64,000 nucleotides of DNA from Selaginella moellendorffii (lineage: Eukaryota; Streptophyta; Lycopodiopsida; Selaginellales; Selaginellaceae): positions 4,713,131 to 4,777,130 of the forward strand of contig NW_003314262.1 in assembly GCF_000143415.4 (NCBI RefSeq), written 5' to 3'. Position numbers and translations under genes: made by a program. This document shows positions 21,865 to 32,231 of the stretch, piece by piece. Under the pieces are notes generated by a model. It did no database searches. It had not been told where the DNA came from and saw nothing but the letters and a program-made list of their open reading frames with translations. The number at the start of each line of letters is the position of its first letter. The stretch's first letter is position 1.

Positions 21865-21892
21865 TCCCACTTTAACGAAATAGAGCTTATCC
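21865..21892. repeat. Right copy, outer end: TIR plus ATCC target duplication
   Basis: The 24-bp inverted repeat ends GAAATAGAGCTT at 21888 and is followed by ATCC at 21889-21892. Confidence 0.9.
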
Positions 21893-22400
21893 CCAGGATT
21901 CCCATGAAAGAATTCTAGCCGAATGTGAGGATTAACACCAAGAATAGGAGGAGTTATACCATGTGCCATGAATGCCACCATCAATTGAGTTTAGTTATTC
22001 AATTACAAATGCATAACATCAAGCAATTGTACCAACTACTACTCCATAGTCAAAAGAGGAAATTGCTAATTTGCCATGAAGATGAACGAAAAGGAAATAA
22101 TAAAAGAAAAAGAATGACAAAAAGCTAAAAGGAAAAGGAGATTTAGACAATGCAAAAAGCTAAATTGAAAGAAAAATCTTGAAAGGAAAAAATAAAAGAA
22201 AAGAAATGGAAAAAACTAAATCTAGATGATGCAAAAGTTAGATTTAAACCAAAATCCCAAATCCAAGCATTCCTTAGGGACAATCAAAAAGTGCCCTTCA
22301 CCTTCACTAATGTGAGTGCATGGAATATGAAAAAGGAATACAAAAAATGTGCATATCAATTAGCCCAAAAACCCTAATTTATATACAAAAGCGAGTGGTC
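21889..22400 (-). mobile_element. 5' part of the interrupted gypsy-like element
   Basis: The minus strand just after the target site encodes RLEFFHGNPGD, the start of a gypsy gag. It joins in frame to DVYY...FDHFTVIATYH at 11031 downward. Farther on (22060-22400) the DNA is A-rich with no recognisable coding; the outer limit and LTR are not visible to me. Confidence 0.5.
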
Positions 22401-22664
22401 TAGATTAAAATTAATCTGACAGCTATCAAAATCCCACTATGATATATTAATATATGGCATCTTGGTAATAAAAAAAATTATATTTAAAATATTATTAACG
22501 ATTTGTTCTTTAATAAACTTTAAAAGGTTATAATTTTGAATTATTATTTGTAATTTGAAAATTACTTTTGTGCACACCAAAATAGTGTAGATTTCTAGGG
22601 TTCTTCCGCGGGCCAAGAATGCCATCGCCATGGAGGTATCTAACCGAGATCTAGAATCTAGACA

Positions 22665-23564
22665 ATGTTTCAGCATGGTAGAATCCAGGCATTCCTCTCG
22701 ATTTTCAGAAGAGATGCTAGAATCGCTGGAGCTAGTGTGAGATTCATGGGCGGAGGGCCTCGGACATTCCCGGGCGGAGTTACAAAGTGGCAGTGGAAGA
22801 GAATGCAGGAGAAGAAAAAGAAGGAGAGGGACAGGATATGGCTGTCTAAGGAGAGATCTCTGTACGAGAGGAGGAGGAGGGCTCAGATAATGGCGTTGAT
22901 GCCACTCCGGCCCTGGGAGAAAATCCATCCAGAGGCGCCATCGCTTCCAAAGATCGACAAGGATCCCAAGATCAAGGAGATGGCTCACCGCTTCCAGACT
23001 TGCCGAGGGGTGGATCTCTGGACCAAGAACGATGGTCCGGAGACATGCCGGGAGCTCGGAGAGCTCGACCAGGATGGCTCGGCTCCAGAGGTTCCGGTTC
23101 TCAAAGCTTTCCGGCCGCTGGCACTGTCAACTTCGCAGAGAATCAGCGATCTTAGCAAGAGCCAGCAGGTAGCAATGGCCCAGAATCAAGAACAGCAGCG
23201 GCAAGATGAGGAGCAGCGAGAGTCCCGGATCAAGAAAACGTTTTACAGCCGGAGGCACGATGATCCTCCCGAGGGTGACGAGGTTTTCCAGCACAGCCGG
23301 TTCATGCTAGCGAGTTATCTCCGCAAGCAAGGACATATGGGACTCGGCTACGCAGCCGAGACGACCGGGATCACGAAAGATAGCAGCACTTCTAGCGGTG
23401 ACAGCGACAACACGATCGAGAGAAGTGACTACTCGTCGTGGCTGAGCGCGCTCGCAAACGATCGACAAAGGCTGGCCGAGCGACAGGAAAGTGTGGCCGC
23501 TGGAAAGAGATCTGGTCAACAGCATCGACCGGGTCAAGTTGCCACGGATGGCGATAAGCACTGA
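22665..23564 (+). CDS. Protein resembling the N-terminal region of RH26/RH31/RH33-type DEAD-box helicases, no helicase core
   Basis: A single ORF of 299 residues. The N-terminus is arginine-rich (RIQAFLSIFRRDARIAG), like a mitochondrial presequence. Residues about 28-48 read FMGGGPRTFPGGVTKWQWKR, followed by a charged helix (MQEKKKKERDRIWL) and later HRFQTCRGVDLWTKNDGP. From memory these match the region in front of the helicase core in plant RH26/RH31/RH33-like proteins. No DEAD or SAT motif follows here or downstream. It may be a truncated paralogue or a protein that uses only this domain. A partial tandem duplication of its 3' end follows at 23864-24079. Confidence 0.55.
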   Translation: MFQHGRIQAFLSIFRRDARIAGASVRFMGGGPRTFPGGVTKWQWKRMQEKKKKERDRIWLSKERSLYERRRRAQIMALMPLRPWEKIHPEAPSLPKIDKDPKIKEMAHRFQTCRGVDLWTKNDGPETCRELGELDQDGSAPEVPVLKAFRPLALSTSQRISDLSKSQQVAMAQNQEQQRQDEEQRESRIKKTFYSRRHDDPPEGDEVFQHSRFMLASYLRKQGHMGLGYAAETTGITKDSSTSSGDSDNTIERSDYSSWLSALANDRQRLAERQESVAAGKRSGQQHRPGQVATDGDKH

Positions 23565-24079
23565 GCCAGCACTGGTGGAAATCTTACTCTCCAGCGCAGC
23601 GTTTCTATCAAGACGCAACGCGGTGGCCGATGATCTTGTTTTTATATTTCCTGGTACGTGATCTTATCTTCCCAGCTTTCTTATCGCTCTTTTCTCTCTT
23701 TCGTGCGTGGTTTTCTAACTGGAAGCGTGTTGGATCACAACAAAGCGAGAAGCATCAGTGATGATCGACTAACAGTAGCAAGGTGGCTCTCGGATCAAAA
23801 AATCGCAATCCTCCCGCATCTTCCAAAGTTAAAAGTGCATAGCGGTTTCTTTGGAGACAGGTGTCATCGTGGCTGAGAGCTTTTGCAGACGATCGACAAA
23901 AGCTGAGCGAAAGATCACGCTGCAAAGATGAAAAGCTTTTCTCCTCCATTACGCCAAATTGCCACGGTAACAACAAGCGATGAAACAACGCTGCTGTGCT
24001 GGGGAGCGCGATCGTCAATGGCAAATATCCGGTGGATCGTGATCTTGTTTTTAGCTCCTGGTACGTGATCTTATCTCTT
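23434..24079. repeat. Partial tandem duplication of the preceding gene's 3' end
   Basis: Bases 23434-23672 (from TCGTGGCTGAGCGCG to GGTACGTGATCTTATC) recur, diverged, at 23864-24079. Shared landmarks are ACGATCGACAAA, TTGCCACGG and CGTGATCTTGTTTTTA. The copy has no open frame. Bases 24080-24400 hold nothing I recognise. Confidence 0.7.
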
Positions 24080-24404
24080 GTCGCTTCGTTTTTTCTTTTT
24101 TCTTTCCTTTCTTTCGCTTGTTTGATCCGCTCAGTGAATGGTTTCCTGACTGTGATGTGGTTCCCACTTTGTAGGTGCGACAAGGACACGCAAAAAACAC
24201 CGCAAAAGAGGATCATTCAAACAAAAAATGCGATTTTGCTTAGTAGCAAGGGGCGGACAAACGCTCAGCCAATCATTTAGAGGCCAGTTTTTGGCACGAT
24301 GCAACAGCAAATAGCACAGGAGTCAGGACTGATTCTTTCCCGGTTAGCCGAGGTTTTGTTCGAGAGGAATCCGAGCTGGGGACTGGACAAACGAGATCGG
24401 CTCC

Positions 24405-24515
24405 ACACCAATCACCGTAGGGGAGAAACTTGGCAATCCTATGAGCGAGAATCACCGCAAGGAGGGAACTTGGCAGCGAGAATCACCGCAAGGGAGAAAC
24501 TTGGCAACCCGAGTC
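24405..24515. repeat. Short tandem repeat, AATCACCGCAAGGGAGAAAC units
   Basis: About three diverged units of 31-35 bp, each ending ACTTGGCA, in noncoding DNA. Confidence 0.65.
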
Positions 24516-24720
24516 CAAGGTGGAACAGTCCGAGTTGGAGTCCGATATGGCTAGAGTCCGAGATGGAGTGTCCGAGATGATAGACTTTTCCCGGTTTCTC
24601 CGAGATGGAATGGCGTTCGTTTTGGAAGGGATCCGAGCTGGACGGCCCCAGTCACTGCAAGGGAGAAAGTTAATGACCGAGCGTGGGGTGAGTCCGAGGT
24701 GGCTAGTCCGAGATGGAGTG
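24515..24720. repeat. GAGTCCGAGATGG repeat related to 9165-9570
   Basis: Repeated GAGTCCGAGATGGAGT and variants, the same word as the minisatellite in the retroelement block 15 kb away. A GACACGTGGC word lies near both arrays (9154 and 24820). Confidence 0.65.
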
Positions 24721-24889
24721 GATCTGTTGACGAGGACGACGATGACTCCCAATGCCGTGCATGGTAGACGTGTGTGCACACACACTCTGTGTGTGCGCGA
24801 GGAAAAGGAATGGTGGGGTGACACGTGGCGTAGTGGCGGATATTCCGTTACTCGCCAGGAAGGCACATTCCGTCGGTAGGCCTATCGGT

Positions 24890-25555
24890 AAGTAAAAAAA
24901 ATTGGCGAACGGTCTCCGTTACTTGGACTGAGATTATTTAAACGCAAAGGGGCATTTGATTTTGGATCCCTTCCAACAAGGTTTTTCTTCTCGTCCGCCA
25001 TAGCCCAGAGGGTCCGCCGCCATGGCGATCGGTGGCGCATTCCCGCTGAATCGATGTAATATCGGCTAGATAGATTCGATCTGGTGCTCCCGATCCATTG
25101 CGGTCTTCTTTCCTCGATTTCTTCTTCTTCGTCGGCAGCGCGCAATGGAACCCGGCGATGCGGCACACCGCATCATGAGAAAGCTGAATTTCGCGGAGGA
25201 TCAAGGCCCTGTCTCGAGGTCCGCCCCGTCGATGCCGTCGGCACCCGCCGCTGTGCCAGCCCGCGCAAGGTCTTCCTCCTCTTCTCCTTCTTCCCACGCC
25301 AATCTATGATCCGCCCGGAGCAGCAGCACGTATTTTCTTGAATCATCCGGCTCGTCACGATCGGTCCTGGCACCGCAAAGTAATTTTTCTCAGGTAACGT
25401 GGAATCCATCCCATCCCAATCCTATCGGTTAGAATAGAATGCCGGCACCGTTTCTTTCTTTTCTTTTCTTTGCTTGCGCTTTTTCGCGAAGCTAATTTTT
25501 TCCTCCATGGCATTGTTGTTACAGGACTGGCGGAAGCTTGGAAAATTCTGTGAGC
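24890..25555. other. Likely promoter and untranslated leader of the next gene
   Basis: A possible untranslated exon ends near 25393 (TTTTTCTCAG then GTAACG) and a leader intron ends at the acceptor TTGTTACAG near 25524. A short frame from the ATG at 25145 stops after about 54 codons, and I see no support for it as a separate gene. Confidence 0.35.
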
Positions 25556-27590
25556 ATGGCTTTGGCCTTGTTTCACCACAATCCCGTCGCGGCGGCTTGC
25601 GCATCCCTCAGGTCTAGCTGCGCGAATCGCCGGCGCCAGAATCCATTGTGTCACGCATCGATTTTGAGCTCGTCGTATTCATCCCGGTGAGTGGATATTA
25701 AACCGTGGTACTGTATTCACCACTGTTGACGTCACTAATCGTGTATTCTCGCGCTTGGTGATCGATCGACAGGGCTTTTAACAATCGTTGCAAATCCAAA
25801 CCTTGCATTAATAAATTGCTGGCAATGAGCTGTGGCACGGCGAAGCCGTGCAGTGGCCAACTTGAAAACGAGGTGAGAACCGTTTGATGCATTCATGGGT
25901 TCTTCGTGATCTCTTTGTACTCACTTGCGTTGTCTCTGTGCGTGTAGACTATGAAGCTTGCTAGACGGGCTTTTTGCGAAGAAGTAACAAGAAAAGAAAA
26001 TGTTTCTCTGGCAAAGGTATATGGCCTACCCGACTGACGCTTTATCTCATCTTTTCTTTTTTTTCTTTTGTGGAAGGCTGCACTGTTGATTTCGATAGAA
26101 GACGAAGCTTTTATAATGGCTAATCGAGAAAGGGACATGGCAGCTTTGCAGAAGGAAGGTCGAAGTGTTTTCCCGCATACAAAAATATATCCCACCGACG
26201 CGCTCTATTTGGAGGGCCAGAGCATTGCTCATTGGCTGGATAAGCTAGATTCTCTCGTCAAGACGAGTCAGCATCCAATGGAGGTGTTAAAGACGTTTAC
26301 CAAGAAATCCTCGCTAACCACGGACCCTGGTAACTTTTACTTGCACCAGGTTCTAAGTCTCGGTGCTGGAACTGGTAAGCGTCCTTGACTATTTTTTTCC
26401 TGACGATCTTACGTTGTGTTGTATTTTTTCTTCTTTCAGCTATAATGCTTGGCATCCTTTATATGGAGCTCTCCAGGAGAATGGGCTTACCTGTGAGCGG
26501 AGCACCAGTAGGGGATGACTTCCTCGTCTGGCCCTCGACTGAAAACAAGGTATGGTGTGACTTTCTACGCACTGCTTAGGATTTTGACGTTCAGAATCTC
26601 AGCTAACCGTGTACTGTGAGTTTGGTGTTGCAGGTTGTCAGTGGGGGTGATTCAGTCGAAACAGGGTTAAGTGCGGAGGTATAAGTTAGCTACATGTTGC
26701 CAGTGATGGTAATATCGTATCTCCTTTGGCGTGTGTGGTTCTCAGATGGTCTTTGAGCCCTTCAAGGGTGGAAAGATATGGTCCAAAAAATCAGATGGAA
26801 GTTACGTAAGGCAGCACTCGAGTGCTGCAAGTGGTCCGCAGGCTGGACCTCATCCAACAAGCGGCTTGCGACCCGTCTCTGACCAGGCAATCTTATCGGT
26901 TCTTCTGCGCAAGCTCAAAGTGAGTAGAATTCCTTTTCATTTTCACTTCTTTCCTTCTGTGCAAGAAGTCTTTTCTTCTTTTTTTCCTTTGCATACACGA
27001 CTTCTGATCTAGTTTTCATGGTTGGACTGTTTGTTGCACATCCAGTAGGGAGCAGTAGATCATCCATAGTGCTTAGCTTTGTTGTTGCAGCGCCTCTACT
27101 GGAAGCGAGCAGCCAAAGCTTATGCAGGGTGCGACATTGCTGCCCCGCTCCATCCACTGGCGCTCGCCACTGCCCAAGGTGTGCCGCTGCTTAGTCTCGG
27201 CAAAGAGCAAACTCTTCTTCGCCCGCAAGACTTGAGGCAAGCAAAAGCTTTTGGTTTTCTTCCTTCTCAGCTTAGTGGTGTTTGTTTCCTTCTTTCGCGA
27301 TTGCACAGGCTTGCAGTAGCGGCATCCGAGAAGCTGTTGCTGTTGCAGCGAGACTGGATAACGCGGCGAGATCACGGGCTTCTCCTGTATCATTCCAGGT
27401 ATAAAACTCTTCTTTAGTCCTGGCAAGATAGTAACTTGCGAAACACAGGCGATATGGGGAGGCTCTCCAGGAGCTGAGCGCTTGCCTGGCTGTGGCGCCG
27501 GTTCACGACTTGCAAATCCTGGAGCCATTCGTGGAGAAGCTTCACTTACTCCGGGTGGAATCATCGTGGGCCGCGTCCTTGAACAGCTGA
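25556..27590 (+). CDS. Transglutaminase-core-2 (SirB1-like) protein, probably plastid
   Basis: Exons: 25556-25686, 25773-25872, 25948-26016, 26077-26374, 26440-26549, 26634-26678, 26746-26919, 27091-27236, 27309-27398, 27449-27590. The phases agree and give 434 residues. The N-terminus (MALALFHHNPVAAACASLRS) looks like a plastid transit peptide. The core reads ALLISIEDEAF, FYLHQVLSLGAGT, AIMLGILYMELSRRMGLPVS and GDDFLVWP, which is the SirB1/Transglut_core2 pattern. The C-terminus (DLRLAVAASEKLLLLQ, RRDHGLLLYH, EKLHLLRVESS) is a TPR-like tail. Plant members are uncharacterised plastid proteins and enzymatic activity is not shown. The eighth intron (27237-27308) uses a GC donor. Confidence 0.8.
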
Positions 27591-27670
27591 TCTTGATTGA
27601 TTGATCGATCAATCCAAAAAAAAGAGTATTGTTGGCTATCATAACAGAAAATAAACCATTGATCGATCCC

Positions 27671-27784
27671 ACATTAAAACCTTTAAAGGTGAGTATTTCG
27701 CGTACACATTAGAACTTTAGAAAGCTTGGAAGAGATTGAGGGTCACGAAATCTATCAAATAGTAACCTTTAAAGGTTTTAATGT
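27671..27784. repeat. 20-bp perfect inverted repeat around a 74-bp spacer
   Basis: ACATTAAAACCTTTAAAGGT at 27671-27690 is exactly complemented at 27765-27784. It could be a MITE-like element or a 3'-end hairpin between the converging genes. The rest of 27591-28032 holds nothing recognisable. Confidence 0.75.
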
Positions 27785-28032
27785 GTGACATAACGAAATC
27801 GACCAATGGTTTAGAAAATTATTATCCTCTTAATGTAATAATAAAACTATAACAAATAAATTGTAAACATGTGCCTACAACTTTAGAAGAAAAGATTGTT
27901 TTAGTTGGCTACCTCCTCCTCCTCGTGATGATCAAAAAACATAGGCATTCTTGAGTTTAAAAAAAACGAAAGAAAGAGGAAAAGAACGAGAGAGAAAAAT
28001 AATAGAGAGCTTCCTTCTCCCATCATCTTCTT

Positions 28033-31000
28033 TCATCTCTTAGCGCGCTTTGCCGCTGGCCTTTGGCCGTCCTTGGCTGACGATCTCTTGTTTCGAACGC
28101 CGCGAACTGGAGCAGTAGTAGCAGCAGTAGCGCCACCACCACCACCGGCCGGAGTGGCAGCAGTGGCGCTCGGAGTTGGAGCAACGCCATCGCTCTCCTT
28201 CTCTTTCACTACACTAGCAGCAGCCCCTTTGCCTTTCTTCTTGGACGAGCTCTGCTTGTCCTGGTTGGAAGCCGAGGCTTTGGAGTCTTTGCGCTCCTTA
28301 GCTCGATCCTTCTTCTCCTCCTTGTCTTTCTCCTTCTCCTTCTCCTTCTCTTTGCTTGCTACTGCCGCCGCTGCCGCCGCCGCGGCCTCCTCGGCCTTTC
28401 CAATCTTTTTCACTATAGCATCCAGCGGCTTCTCTCTGGTGACGCCTTTGCCGGACTTGTGCTCGCTGCTACCGCCGCCACCGGCCCCTCCTCCTCCTCC
28501 GGCACCTCTGTTCTTCCGGCCATAAGCCTTGAGAGGCTTGGCCTTGCCTCCCTCCACCTCGGGCTCTCCCCCCTCTCGCGTGTCGTCCTCTTCCCCGCCA
28601 CCTTTGCTGCTGGGAATGCCGCCGCCGGGGCTCAAGCTCGCGCTCTTGGACCTGCTGTTGTCGCTCGCCGCGTTCTCTACAGCTCCGGTGGTTGTCGTGG
28701 TGGTGGTGGTGGTGGGAGTAGTCGTCGCGGGTACACTCGCCTGGCGTGCTGGTGTCGTGCTTACTGCTGTGGCGGCGGTGGCTTTGGTTGAACAGTTCTC
28801 GAGCGCAGTAGCAGGCTTTTTGGTGTCTCTCTTCCGCGGGGCCGCCTTGTCGGGCTTTGTAGCGCCGGCTTCTGCTTGCATCAGCTTGTCCATCTCTTCC
28901 ATCACCAGCTTCCTCATCACCACCGCTGCGCTGTGCTCCGGCGAATCTCGCGGGTAGAAAACGATGCAGTTGTTGAAGACGAGTAAGATGTCCCGGAAAA
29001 ACTCCAGACTGCCCGAGTATGCTCCCTCCTTGAGGCGTGCTCTTATCATGTTGAGATCAATGTGCCTTCGAACAACTTGAGCATAGCGAGGATCGTCCTG
29101 CACGAGTACAGAGCGAATTAACATAGACTATCAAGGATAAGGTACCTGGCTTTCTTGTTTCTGCTTGAAGAAAGAAGCTTGCTTGTGGTTGGAAATCGTC
29201 CGGAGGCAGTTCATGAGAGGTTGAAGCTTGAGGATGTGCGCGGTTTCGTTTTTGGTCCTCCTACTTGTTGGAGAGTCCTCGGGCCCGTCGGCTTGAGAGC
29301 CAACATCACTTCGTTCAACTCGGCTGTCCTTCGACTGCTCGAGAGCACTGCCACTGCCCTCGTTAACACTTGCTGGAGAACCAACGTCCTGCGTACTGGC
29401 CCTCGAAACCACTGCATTGTCAGCTTTTTCCACTGAGTCGGCCTGACGAGTTCCTCCCTGTGACTCGTCGCTCTTCTCGTTCAAATCCGCAGCAGGCTTT
29501 ACGTCTGTGCTCGAAGAATGTTGAGCAGCACTGGCGCTCGATTCCTTCTCGTCCTGCGAGACTCGTCTCGCGTTTGGCTGCTCGGTAACAATATCTACCA
29601 CCAACCCGTCGACCTGGACAACGTCGTCGTCTGCTGGCTGATTAGCTTCCGACTTCGTAACATCTTCGGCCTCCGGGACATGCGTACTCAAAACTGGAAG
29701 TGGCTCGTCACTTGCTTTTGTCCCCTCGGTGTCCAAAAGCATCTCACTCCCTGACTCGACGGTGGTAGGAGCCACTGCTGTGTTTTCGGAAGCAGATCCT
29801 ACAAAATTGCCGTCGGATGCTCTGACAGCTTCCTTGCTTCCGGTAACATCTGCAGAAGCCTTAGGATCGCCAGCGGCAATTGCTGATGGCTCCCCTTGAT
29901 CAACAATTGGTAACTTATCCACCTTAGCATCTTCCATATCCTCAACGCCAGGAACATCAGAGCTAACAGCTTCAACAGTTTCCTTCTCTTCCACCGCTGG
30001 TGCTTGCCTTTTCTCTTCCGATAAAACTTCGGTTAATTTTCCATCACCTTCCATTCCATCTCCGTCATCTTGACAAGTACCATCCTTTACGGGAGCCTGC
30101 GCTGCATCGTCTAGTTCGGTATCAGAAGCAACGACTTCTTTACTAGCAGTTTCTCGTTCGGACTTTTTACTCTTGCCAATGTCAGCTTCATTCTTCAAGC
30201 AAACCATGTCATCACCACCCGGTTTTGTCTCGTCTTCATCCTGGCGCATTCCTTCATGCGACCCATCTGCTACTACTTTATCTATATCCTCGACCCGCTT
30301 CTCTGTATCAACATCTGTGACTACTTCTACCTTCTGTGCACTGTGAGATTGATCCTCCATATCTACATCCCTTACTGCTGCTTCTGATGCTTTTTCTGTG
30401 TCGGCTGCCTCCACCTCCGCAGATTCATCTGTTGCCACCTTCGCATCTTCCATCGCCTCTGTTGCAGGTTTCCCATCAGCAGTTTCTTCATACTTCTTGA
30501 CTTCGTCCATACTATCCCTCTTTGCATCATTTTCAACGGTCGAAACCTCATTGCTCTCAGAGATCCCTGTCTCCTCAGTGCCAACGCCACCTGGAGGATT
30601 CCTCTTGTCGACTTCCACGTCCCCATCTTGGGCAACACAACTCTCTGGAGCGCTTTGATCCGCTGGCTTTGTATGCTCCACTAAGCCAGCGCCAGGCTTT
30701 TCCGGAGCGTGCTGCTTGCTCGTAACCTGCAAGCTCTGCGCTCTCTCAGCCTTGAGCCTCTTCAATCTGTTTGTCAAGGACCTGCCTTGCCAAAGGCCAC
30801 CTCAGAACAAAGAAAATTTTCCAAAAACCAAGCACTACTCACGCTATACACCCATCGTGCCACTCAAGCTCTCGTTTGAGATGTGCCATCCTTCGTTTGC
30901 GAACATCGTCAAACCATGAAGGGTACTGCTCTCTACACGAACCAAAGAAAAAAAAAACTTGTATCATCTATCAAACGACAAAAAAAAAAATGGTGAGCCA

Positions 31001-31403
31001 TCACCTTCCATTCCCACCGTTGCAGTATCCCGATCCGCCATAGCGACCGCAAAGAGCATCAAACTTGCTCTTACAGGCCTGCGAGAACCACACAACAAAA
31101 TTTCAATAATATTGCCCAGATATCATTTTTCTAATGGAAGATCTAGCGCAAAGAGAGAATGCTTACCTCCGGGGAGAAAGACGACGATGGCAGGCTGAGG
31201 AGCTTGACCCGCGCTTGGAGCTCGCTAGCCACGGAGCTCCAATCGCCGGTCCCATGCCGGGCCACTGCGCTCACGAGGAAGAGCTCCTCGAGCGTCCCCC
31301 ACGCCACGACTGCCGATCCCGACGCCTCGGCTACGCATTCATCCTCTTGCTGGGCGAGAATCTGTGGCTGCGGCGGCTGCTGGAGAATACGCGCATCTTC
31401 CAT
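28033..31403 (-). CDS. SANT/Myb-like and bromodomain protein
   Basis: Exons: 31403-31167, 31078-31005, 30932-30843, 30781-29146, 29097-28033, in consistent phase, 1,033 residues. The N-terminus has a SANT/Myb-like segment (WGTLEELFLVSAVARHGTGD, then WSSVASELQAR), then CKSKFDALCGRY and a coiled-coil WFDDVRKRRMAHLKREL. The long exon 4 is acidic and low-complexity. The bromodomain spans the exon 4/5 junction (LQPLMNCLRTI ... VVRRHIDLNMIRARL ... DILLVFNNCIVFYP). The C-terminus is lysine-, alanine- and glycine-rich, and basic. This matches plant MYB/bromodomain nuclear proteins expected to read acetylated histones. The divergent neighbour starts 224 bp away at 31628. Confidence 0.85.
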
Positions 31404-31627
31404 GAGGCGCGCTGCATCTATCAGATCCCAATTCGCGCCCCAACCTAGGGTTCTTGCAGTGGTTTAGGAGGAGATCTTGAATCAATGTCGCAACACACCT
31501 CCATTTTGGAAGAGCCCTAGATTTCGCGAAAGGAATCGAACCCCGTCCCTTTTTATAATGAGGCCCTTTAAAAATTGGGCACGCCAATGGGAATGGAACC
31601 CCGGATCGCTGGTTTTATTTGCTTAGC

Positions 31628-32044
31628 ATGAGCGAGGAGGAGAAGAGGGAGAGCGCTTGGGGCTTCGAGGAGGCGGCATCGCCATCGCCATTAGCATCGC
31701 CGCCAGCATCGCCGCCAGCGCCATCGCCGACAGTGCCGCTGCTTCCCGTGCATCAAGCATCGCCGATGCCGCTGGTTCTTGCGGGGGTATCGACTGGCCA
31801 GATGCTCTTGCTCAAGCGATTCAAGGATGCGGTGAGGCAGGGCAAGCCGATTCCAAATATGCACATCATCCAGCCAGTTCTTCTCGGTGGCGCCGGCGCT
31901 TGCGCATTTGGAGGTCTCCTGAGCGCGCTTGGCTTTTTACGGGTATGATTTTTTCCTGTGTCCTACATTCTTTTGTTTGATCGCTCTAAGTTGTTACAGT
32001 TCGACAAGATCTTTGGAACTCGCAAGCCACAGATCGAGGCGTGA
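31628..32044 (+). CDS. Small unknown protein with a C-terminal hydrophobic segment
   Basis: Exons 31628-31942 and 32000-32044 give 119 residues. The N-terminus is acidic, then a proline/alanine/serine-rich tract. A moderately hydrophobic stretch (HIIQPVLLGGAGACAFGGLL, about residues 79-98) precedes FLRFDKIFGTRKPQIEA. I do not recognise the family. The canonical intron and in-frame join support a real gene. It may be a small membrane protein. It shares a 224-bp divergent promoter with the SANT/bromodomain gene. Confidence 0.6.
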
Positions 32045-32231
32045 TCGGGTTCGTAAAGTTGCCAGTTTTCATGGTTTTTCATGGATTCACTTTGATTTTG
32101 TGATGTTGCCAGGTTTCCTGGATAGGAATTCGTTCTAGTTTGTTTTTTTGAGAAGGAAAGAGACATCTTTTTGCCAAAGACGAAGAAGTTCTATCGGTTT
32201 AATAACAAGTGCTGTTGTTTTTCACTCGAGC

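Larger units (their letters stand above)
11032..21888. mobile_element. DNA transposon, right copy (10.9 kb), same unrecognised family
   Basis: This copy is in the opposite orientation to the left one, with intact 24-bp inverted repeats and a perfect ATCC duplication. It keeps the complete 11-exon ParB-like gene (15824-21446) and the N-terminus of the second gene (12182-11160). It has lost 2,604 bp, equal to 5329-7932 of the left copy, which removes the putative transposase domain. It also has a tandem duplication of about 0.9 kb in the central region. It carries about 20 palindromic sites. The two copies together define a full-length element of roughly 13 kb. Confidence 0.88.

Noticed and set aside
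28073-28957. Plus-strand ORFs opposite the bromodomain gene
   Set aside because: They are antisense shadows of the alanine/glycine/lysine-rich exon; the minus-strand gene explains the region.
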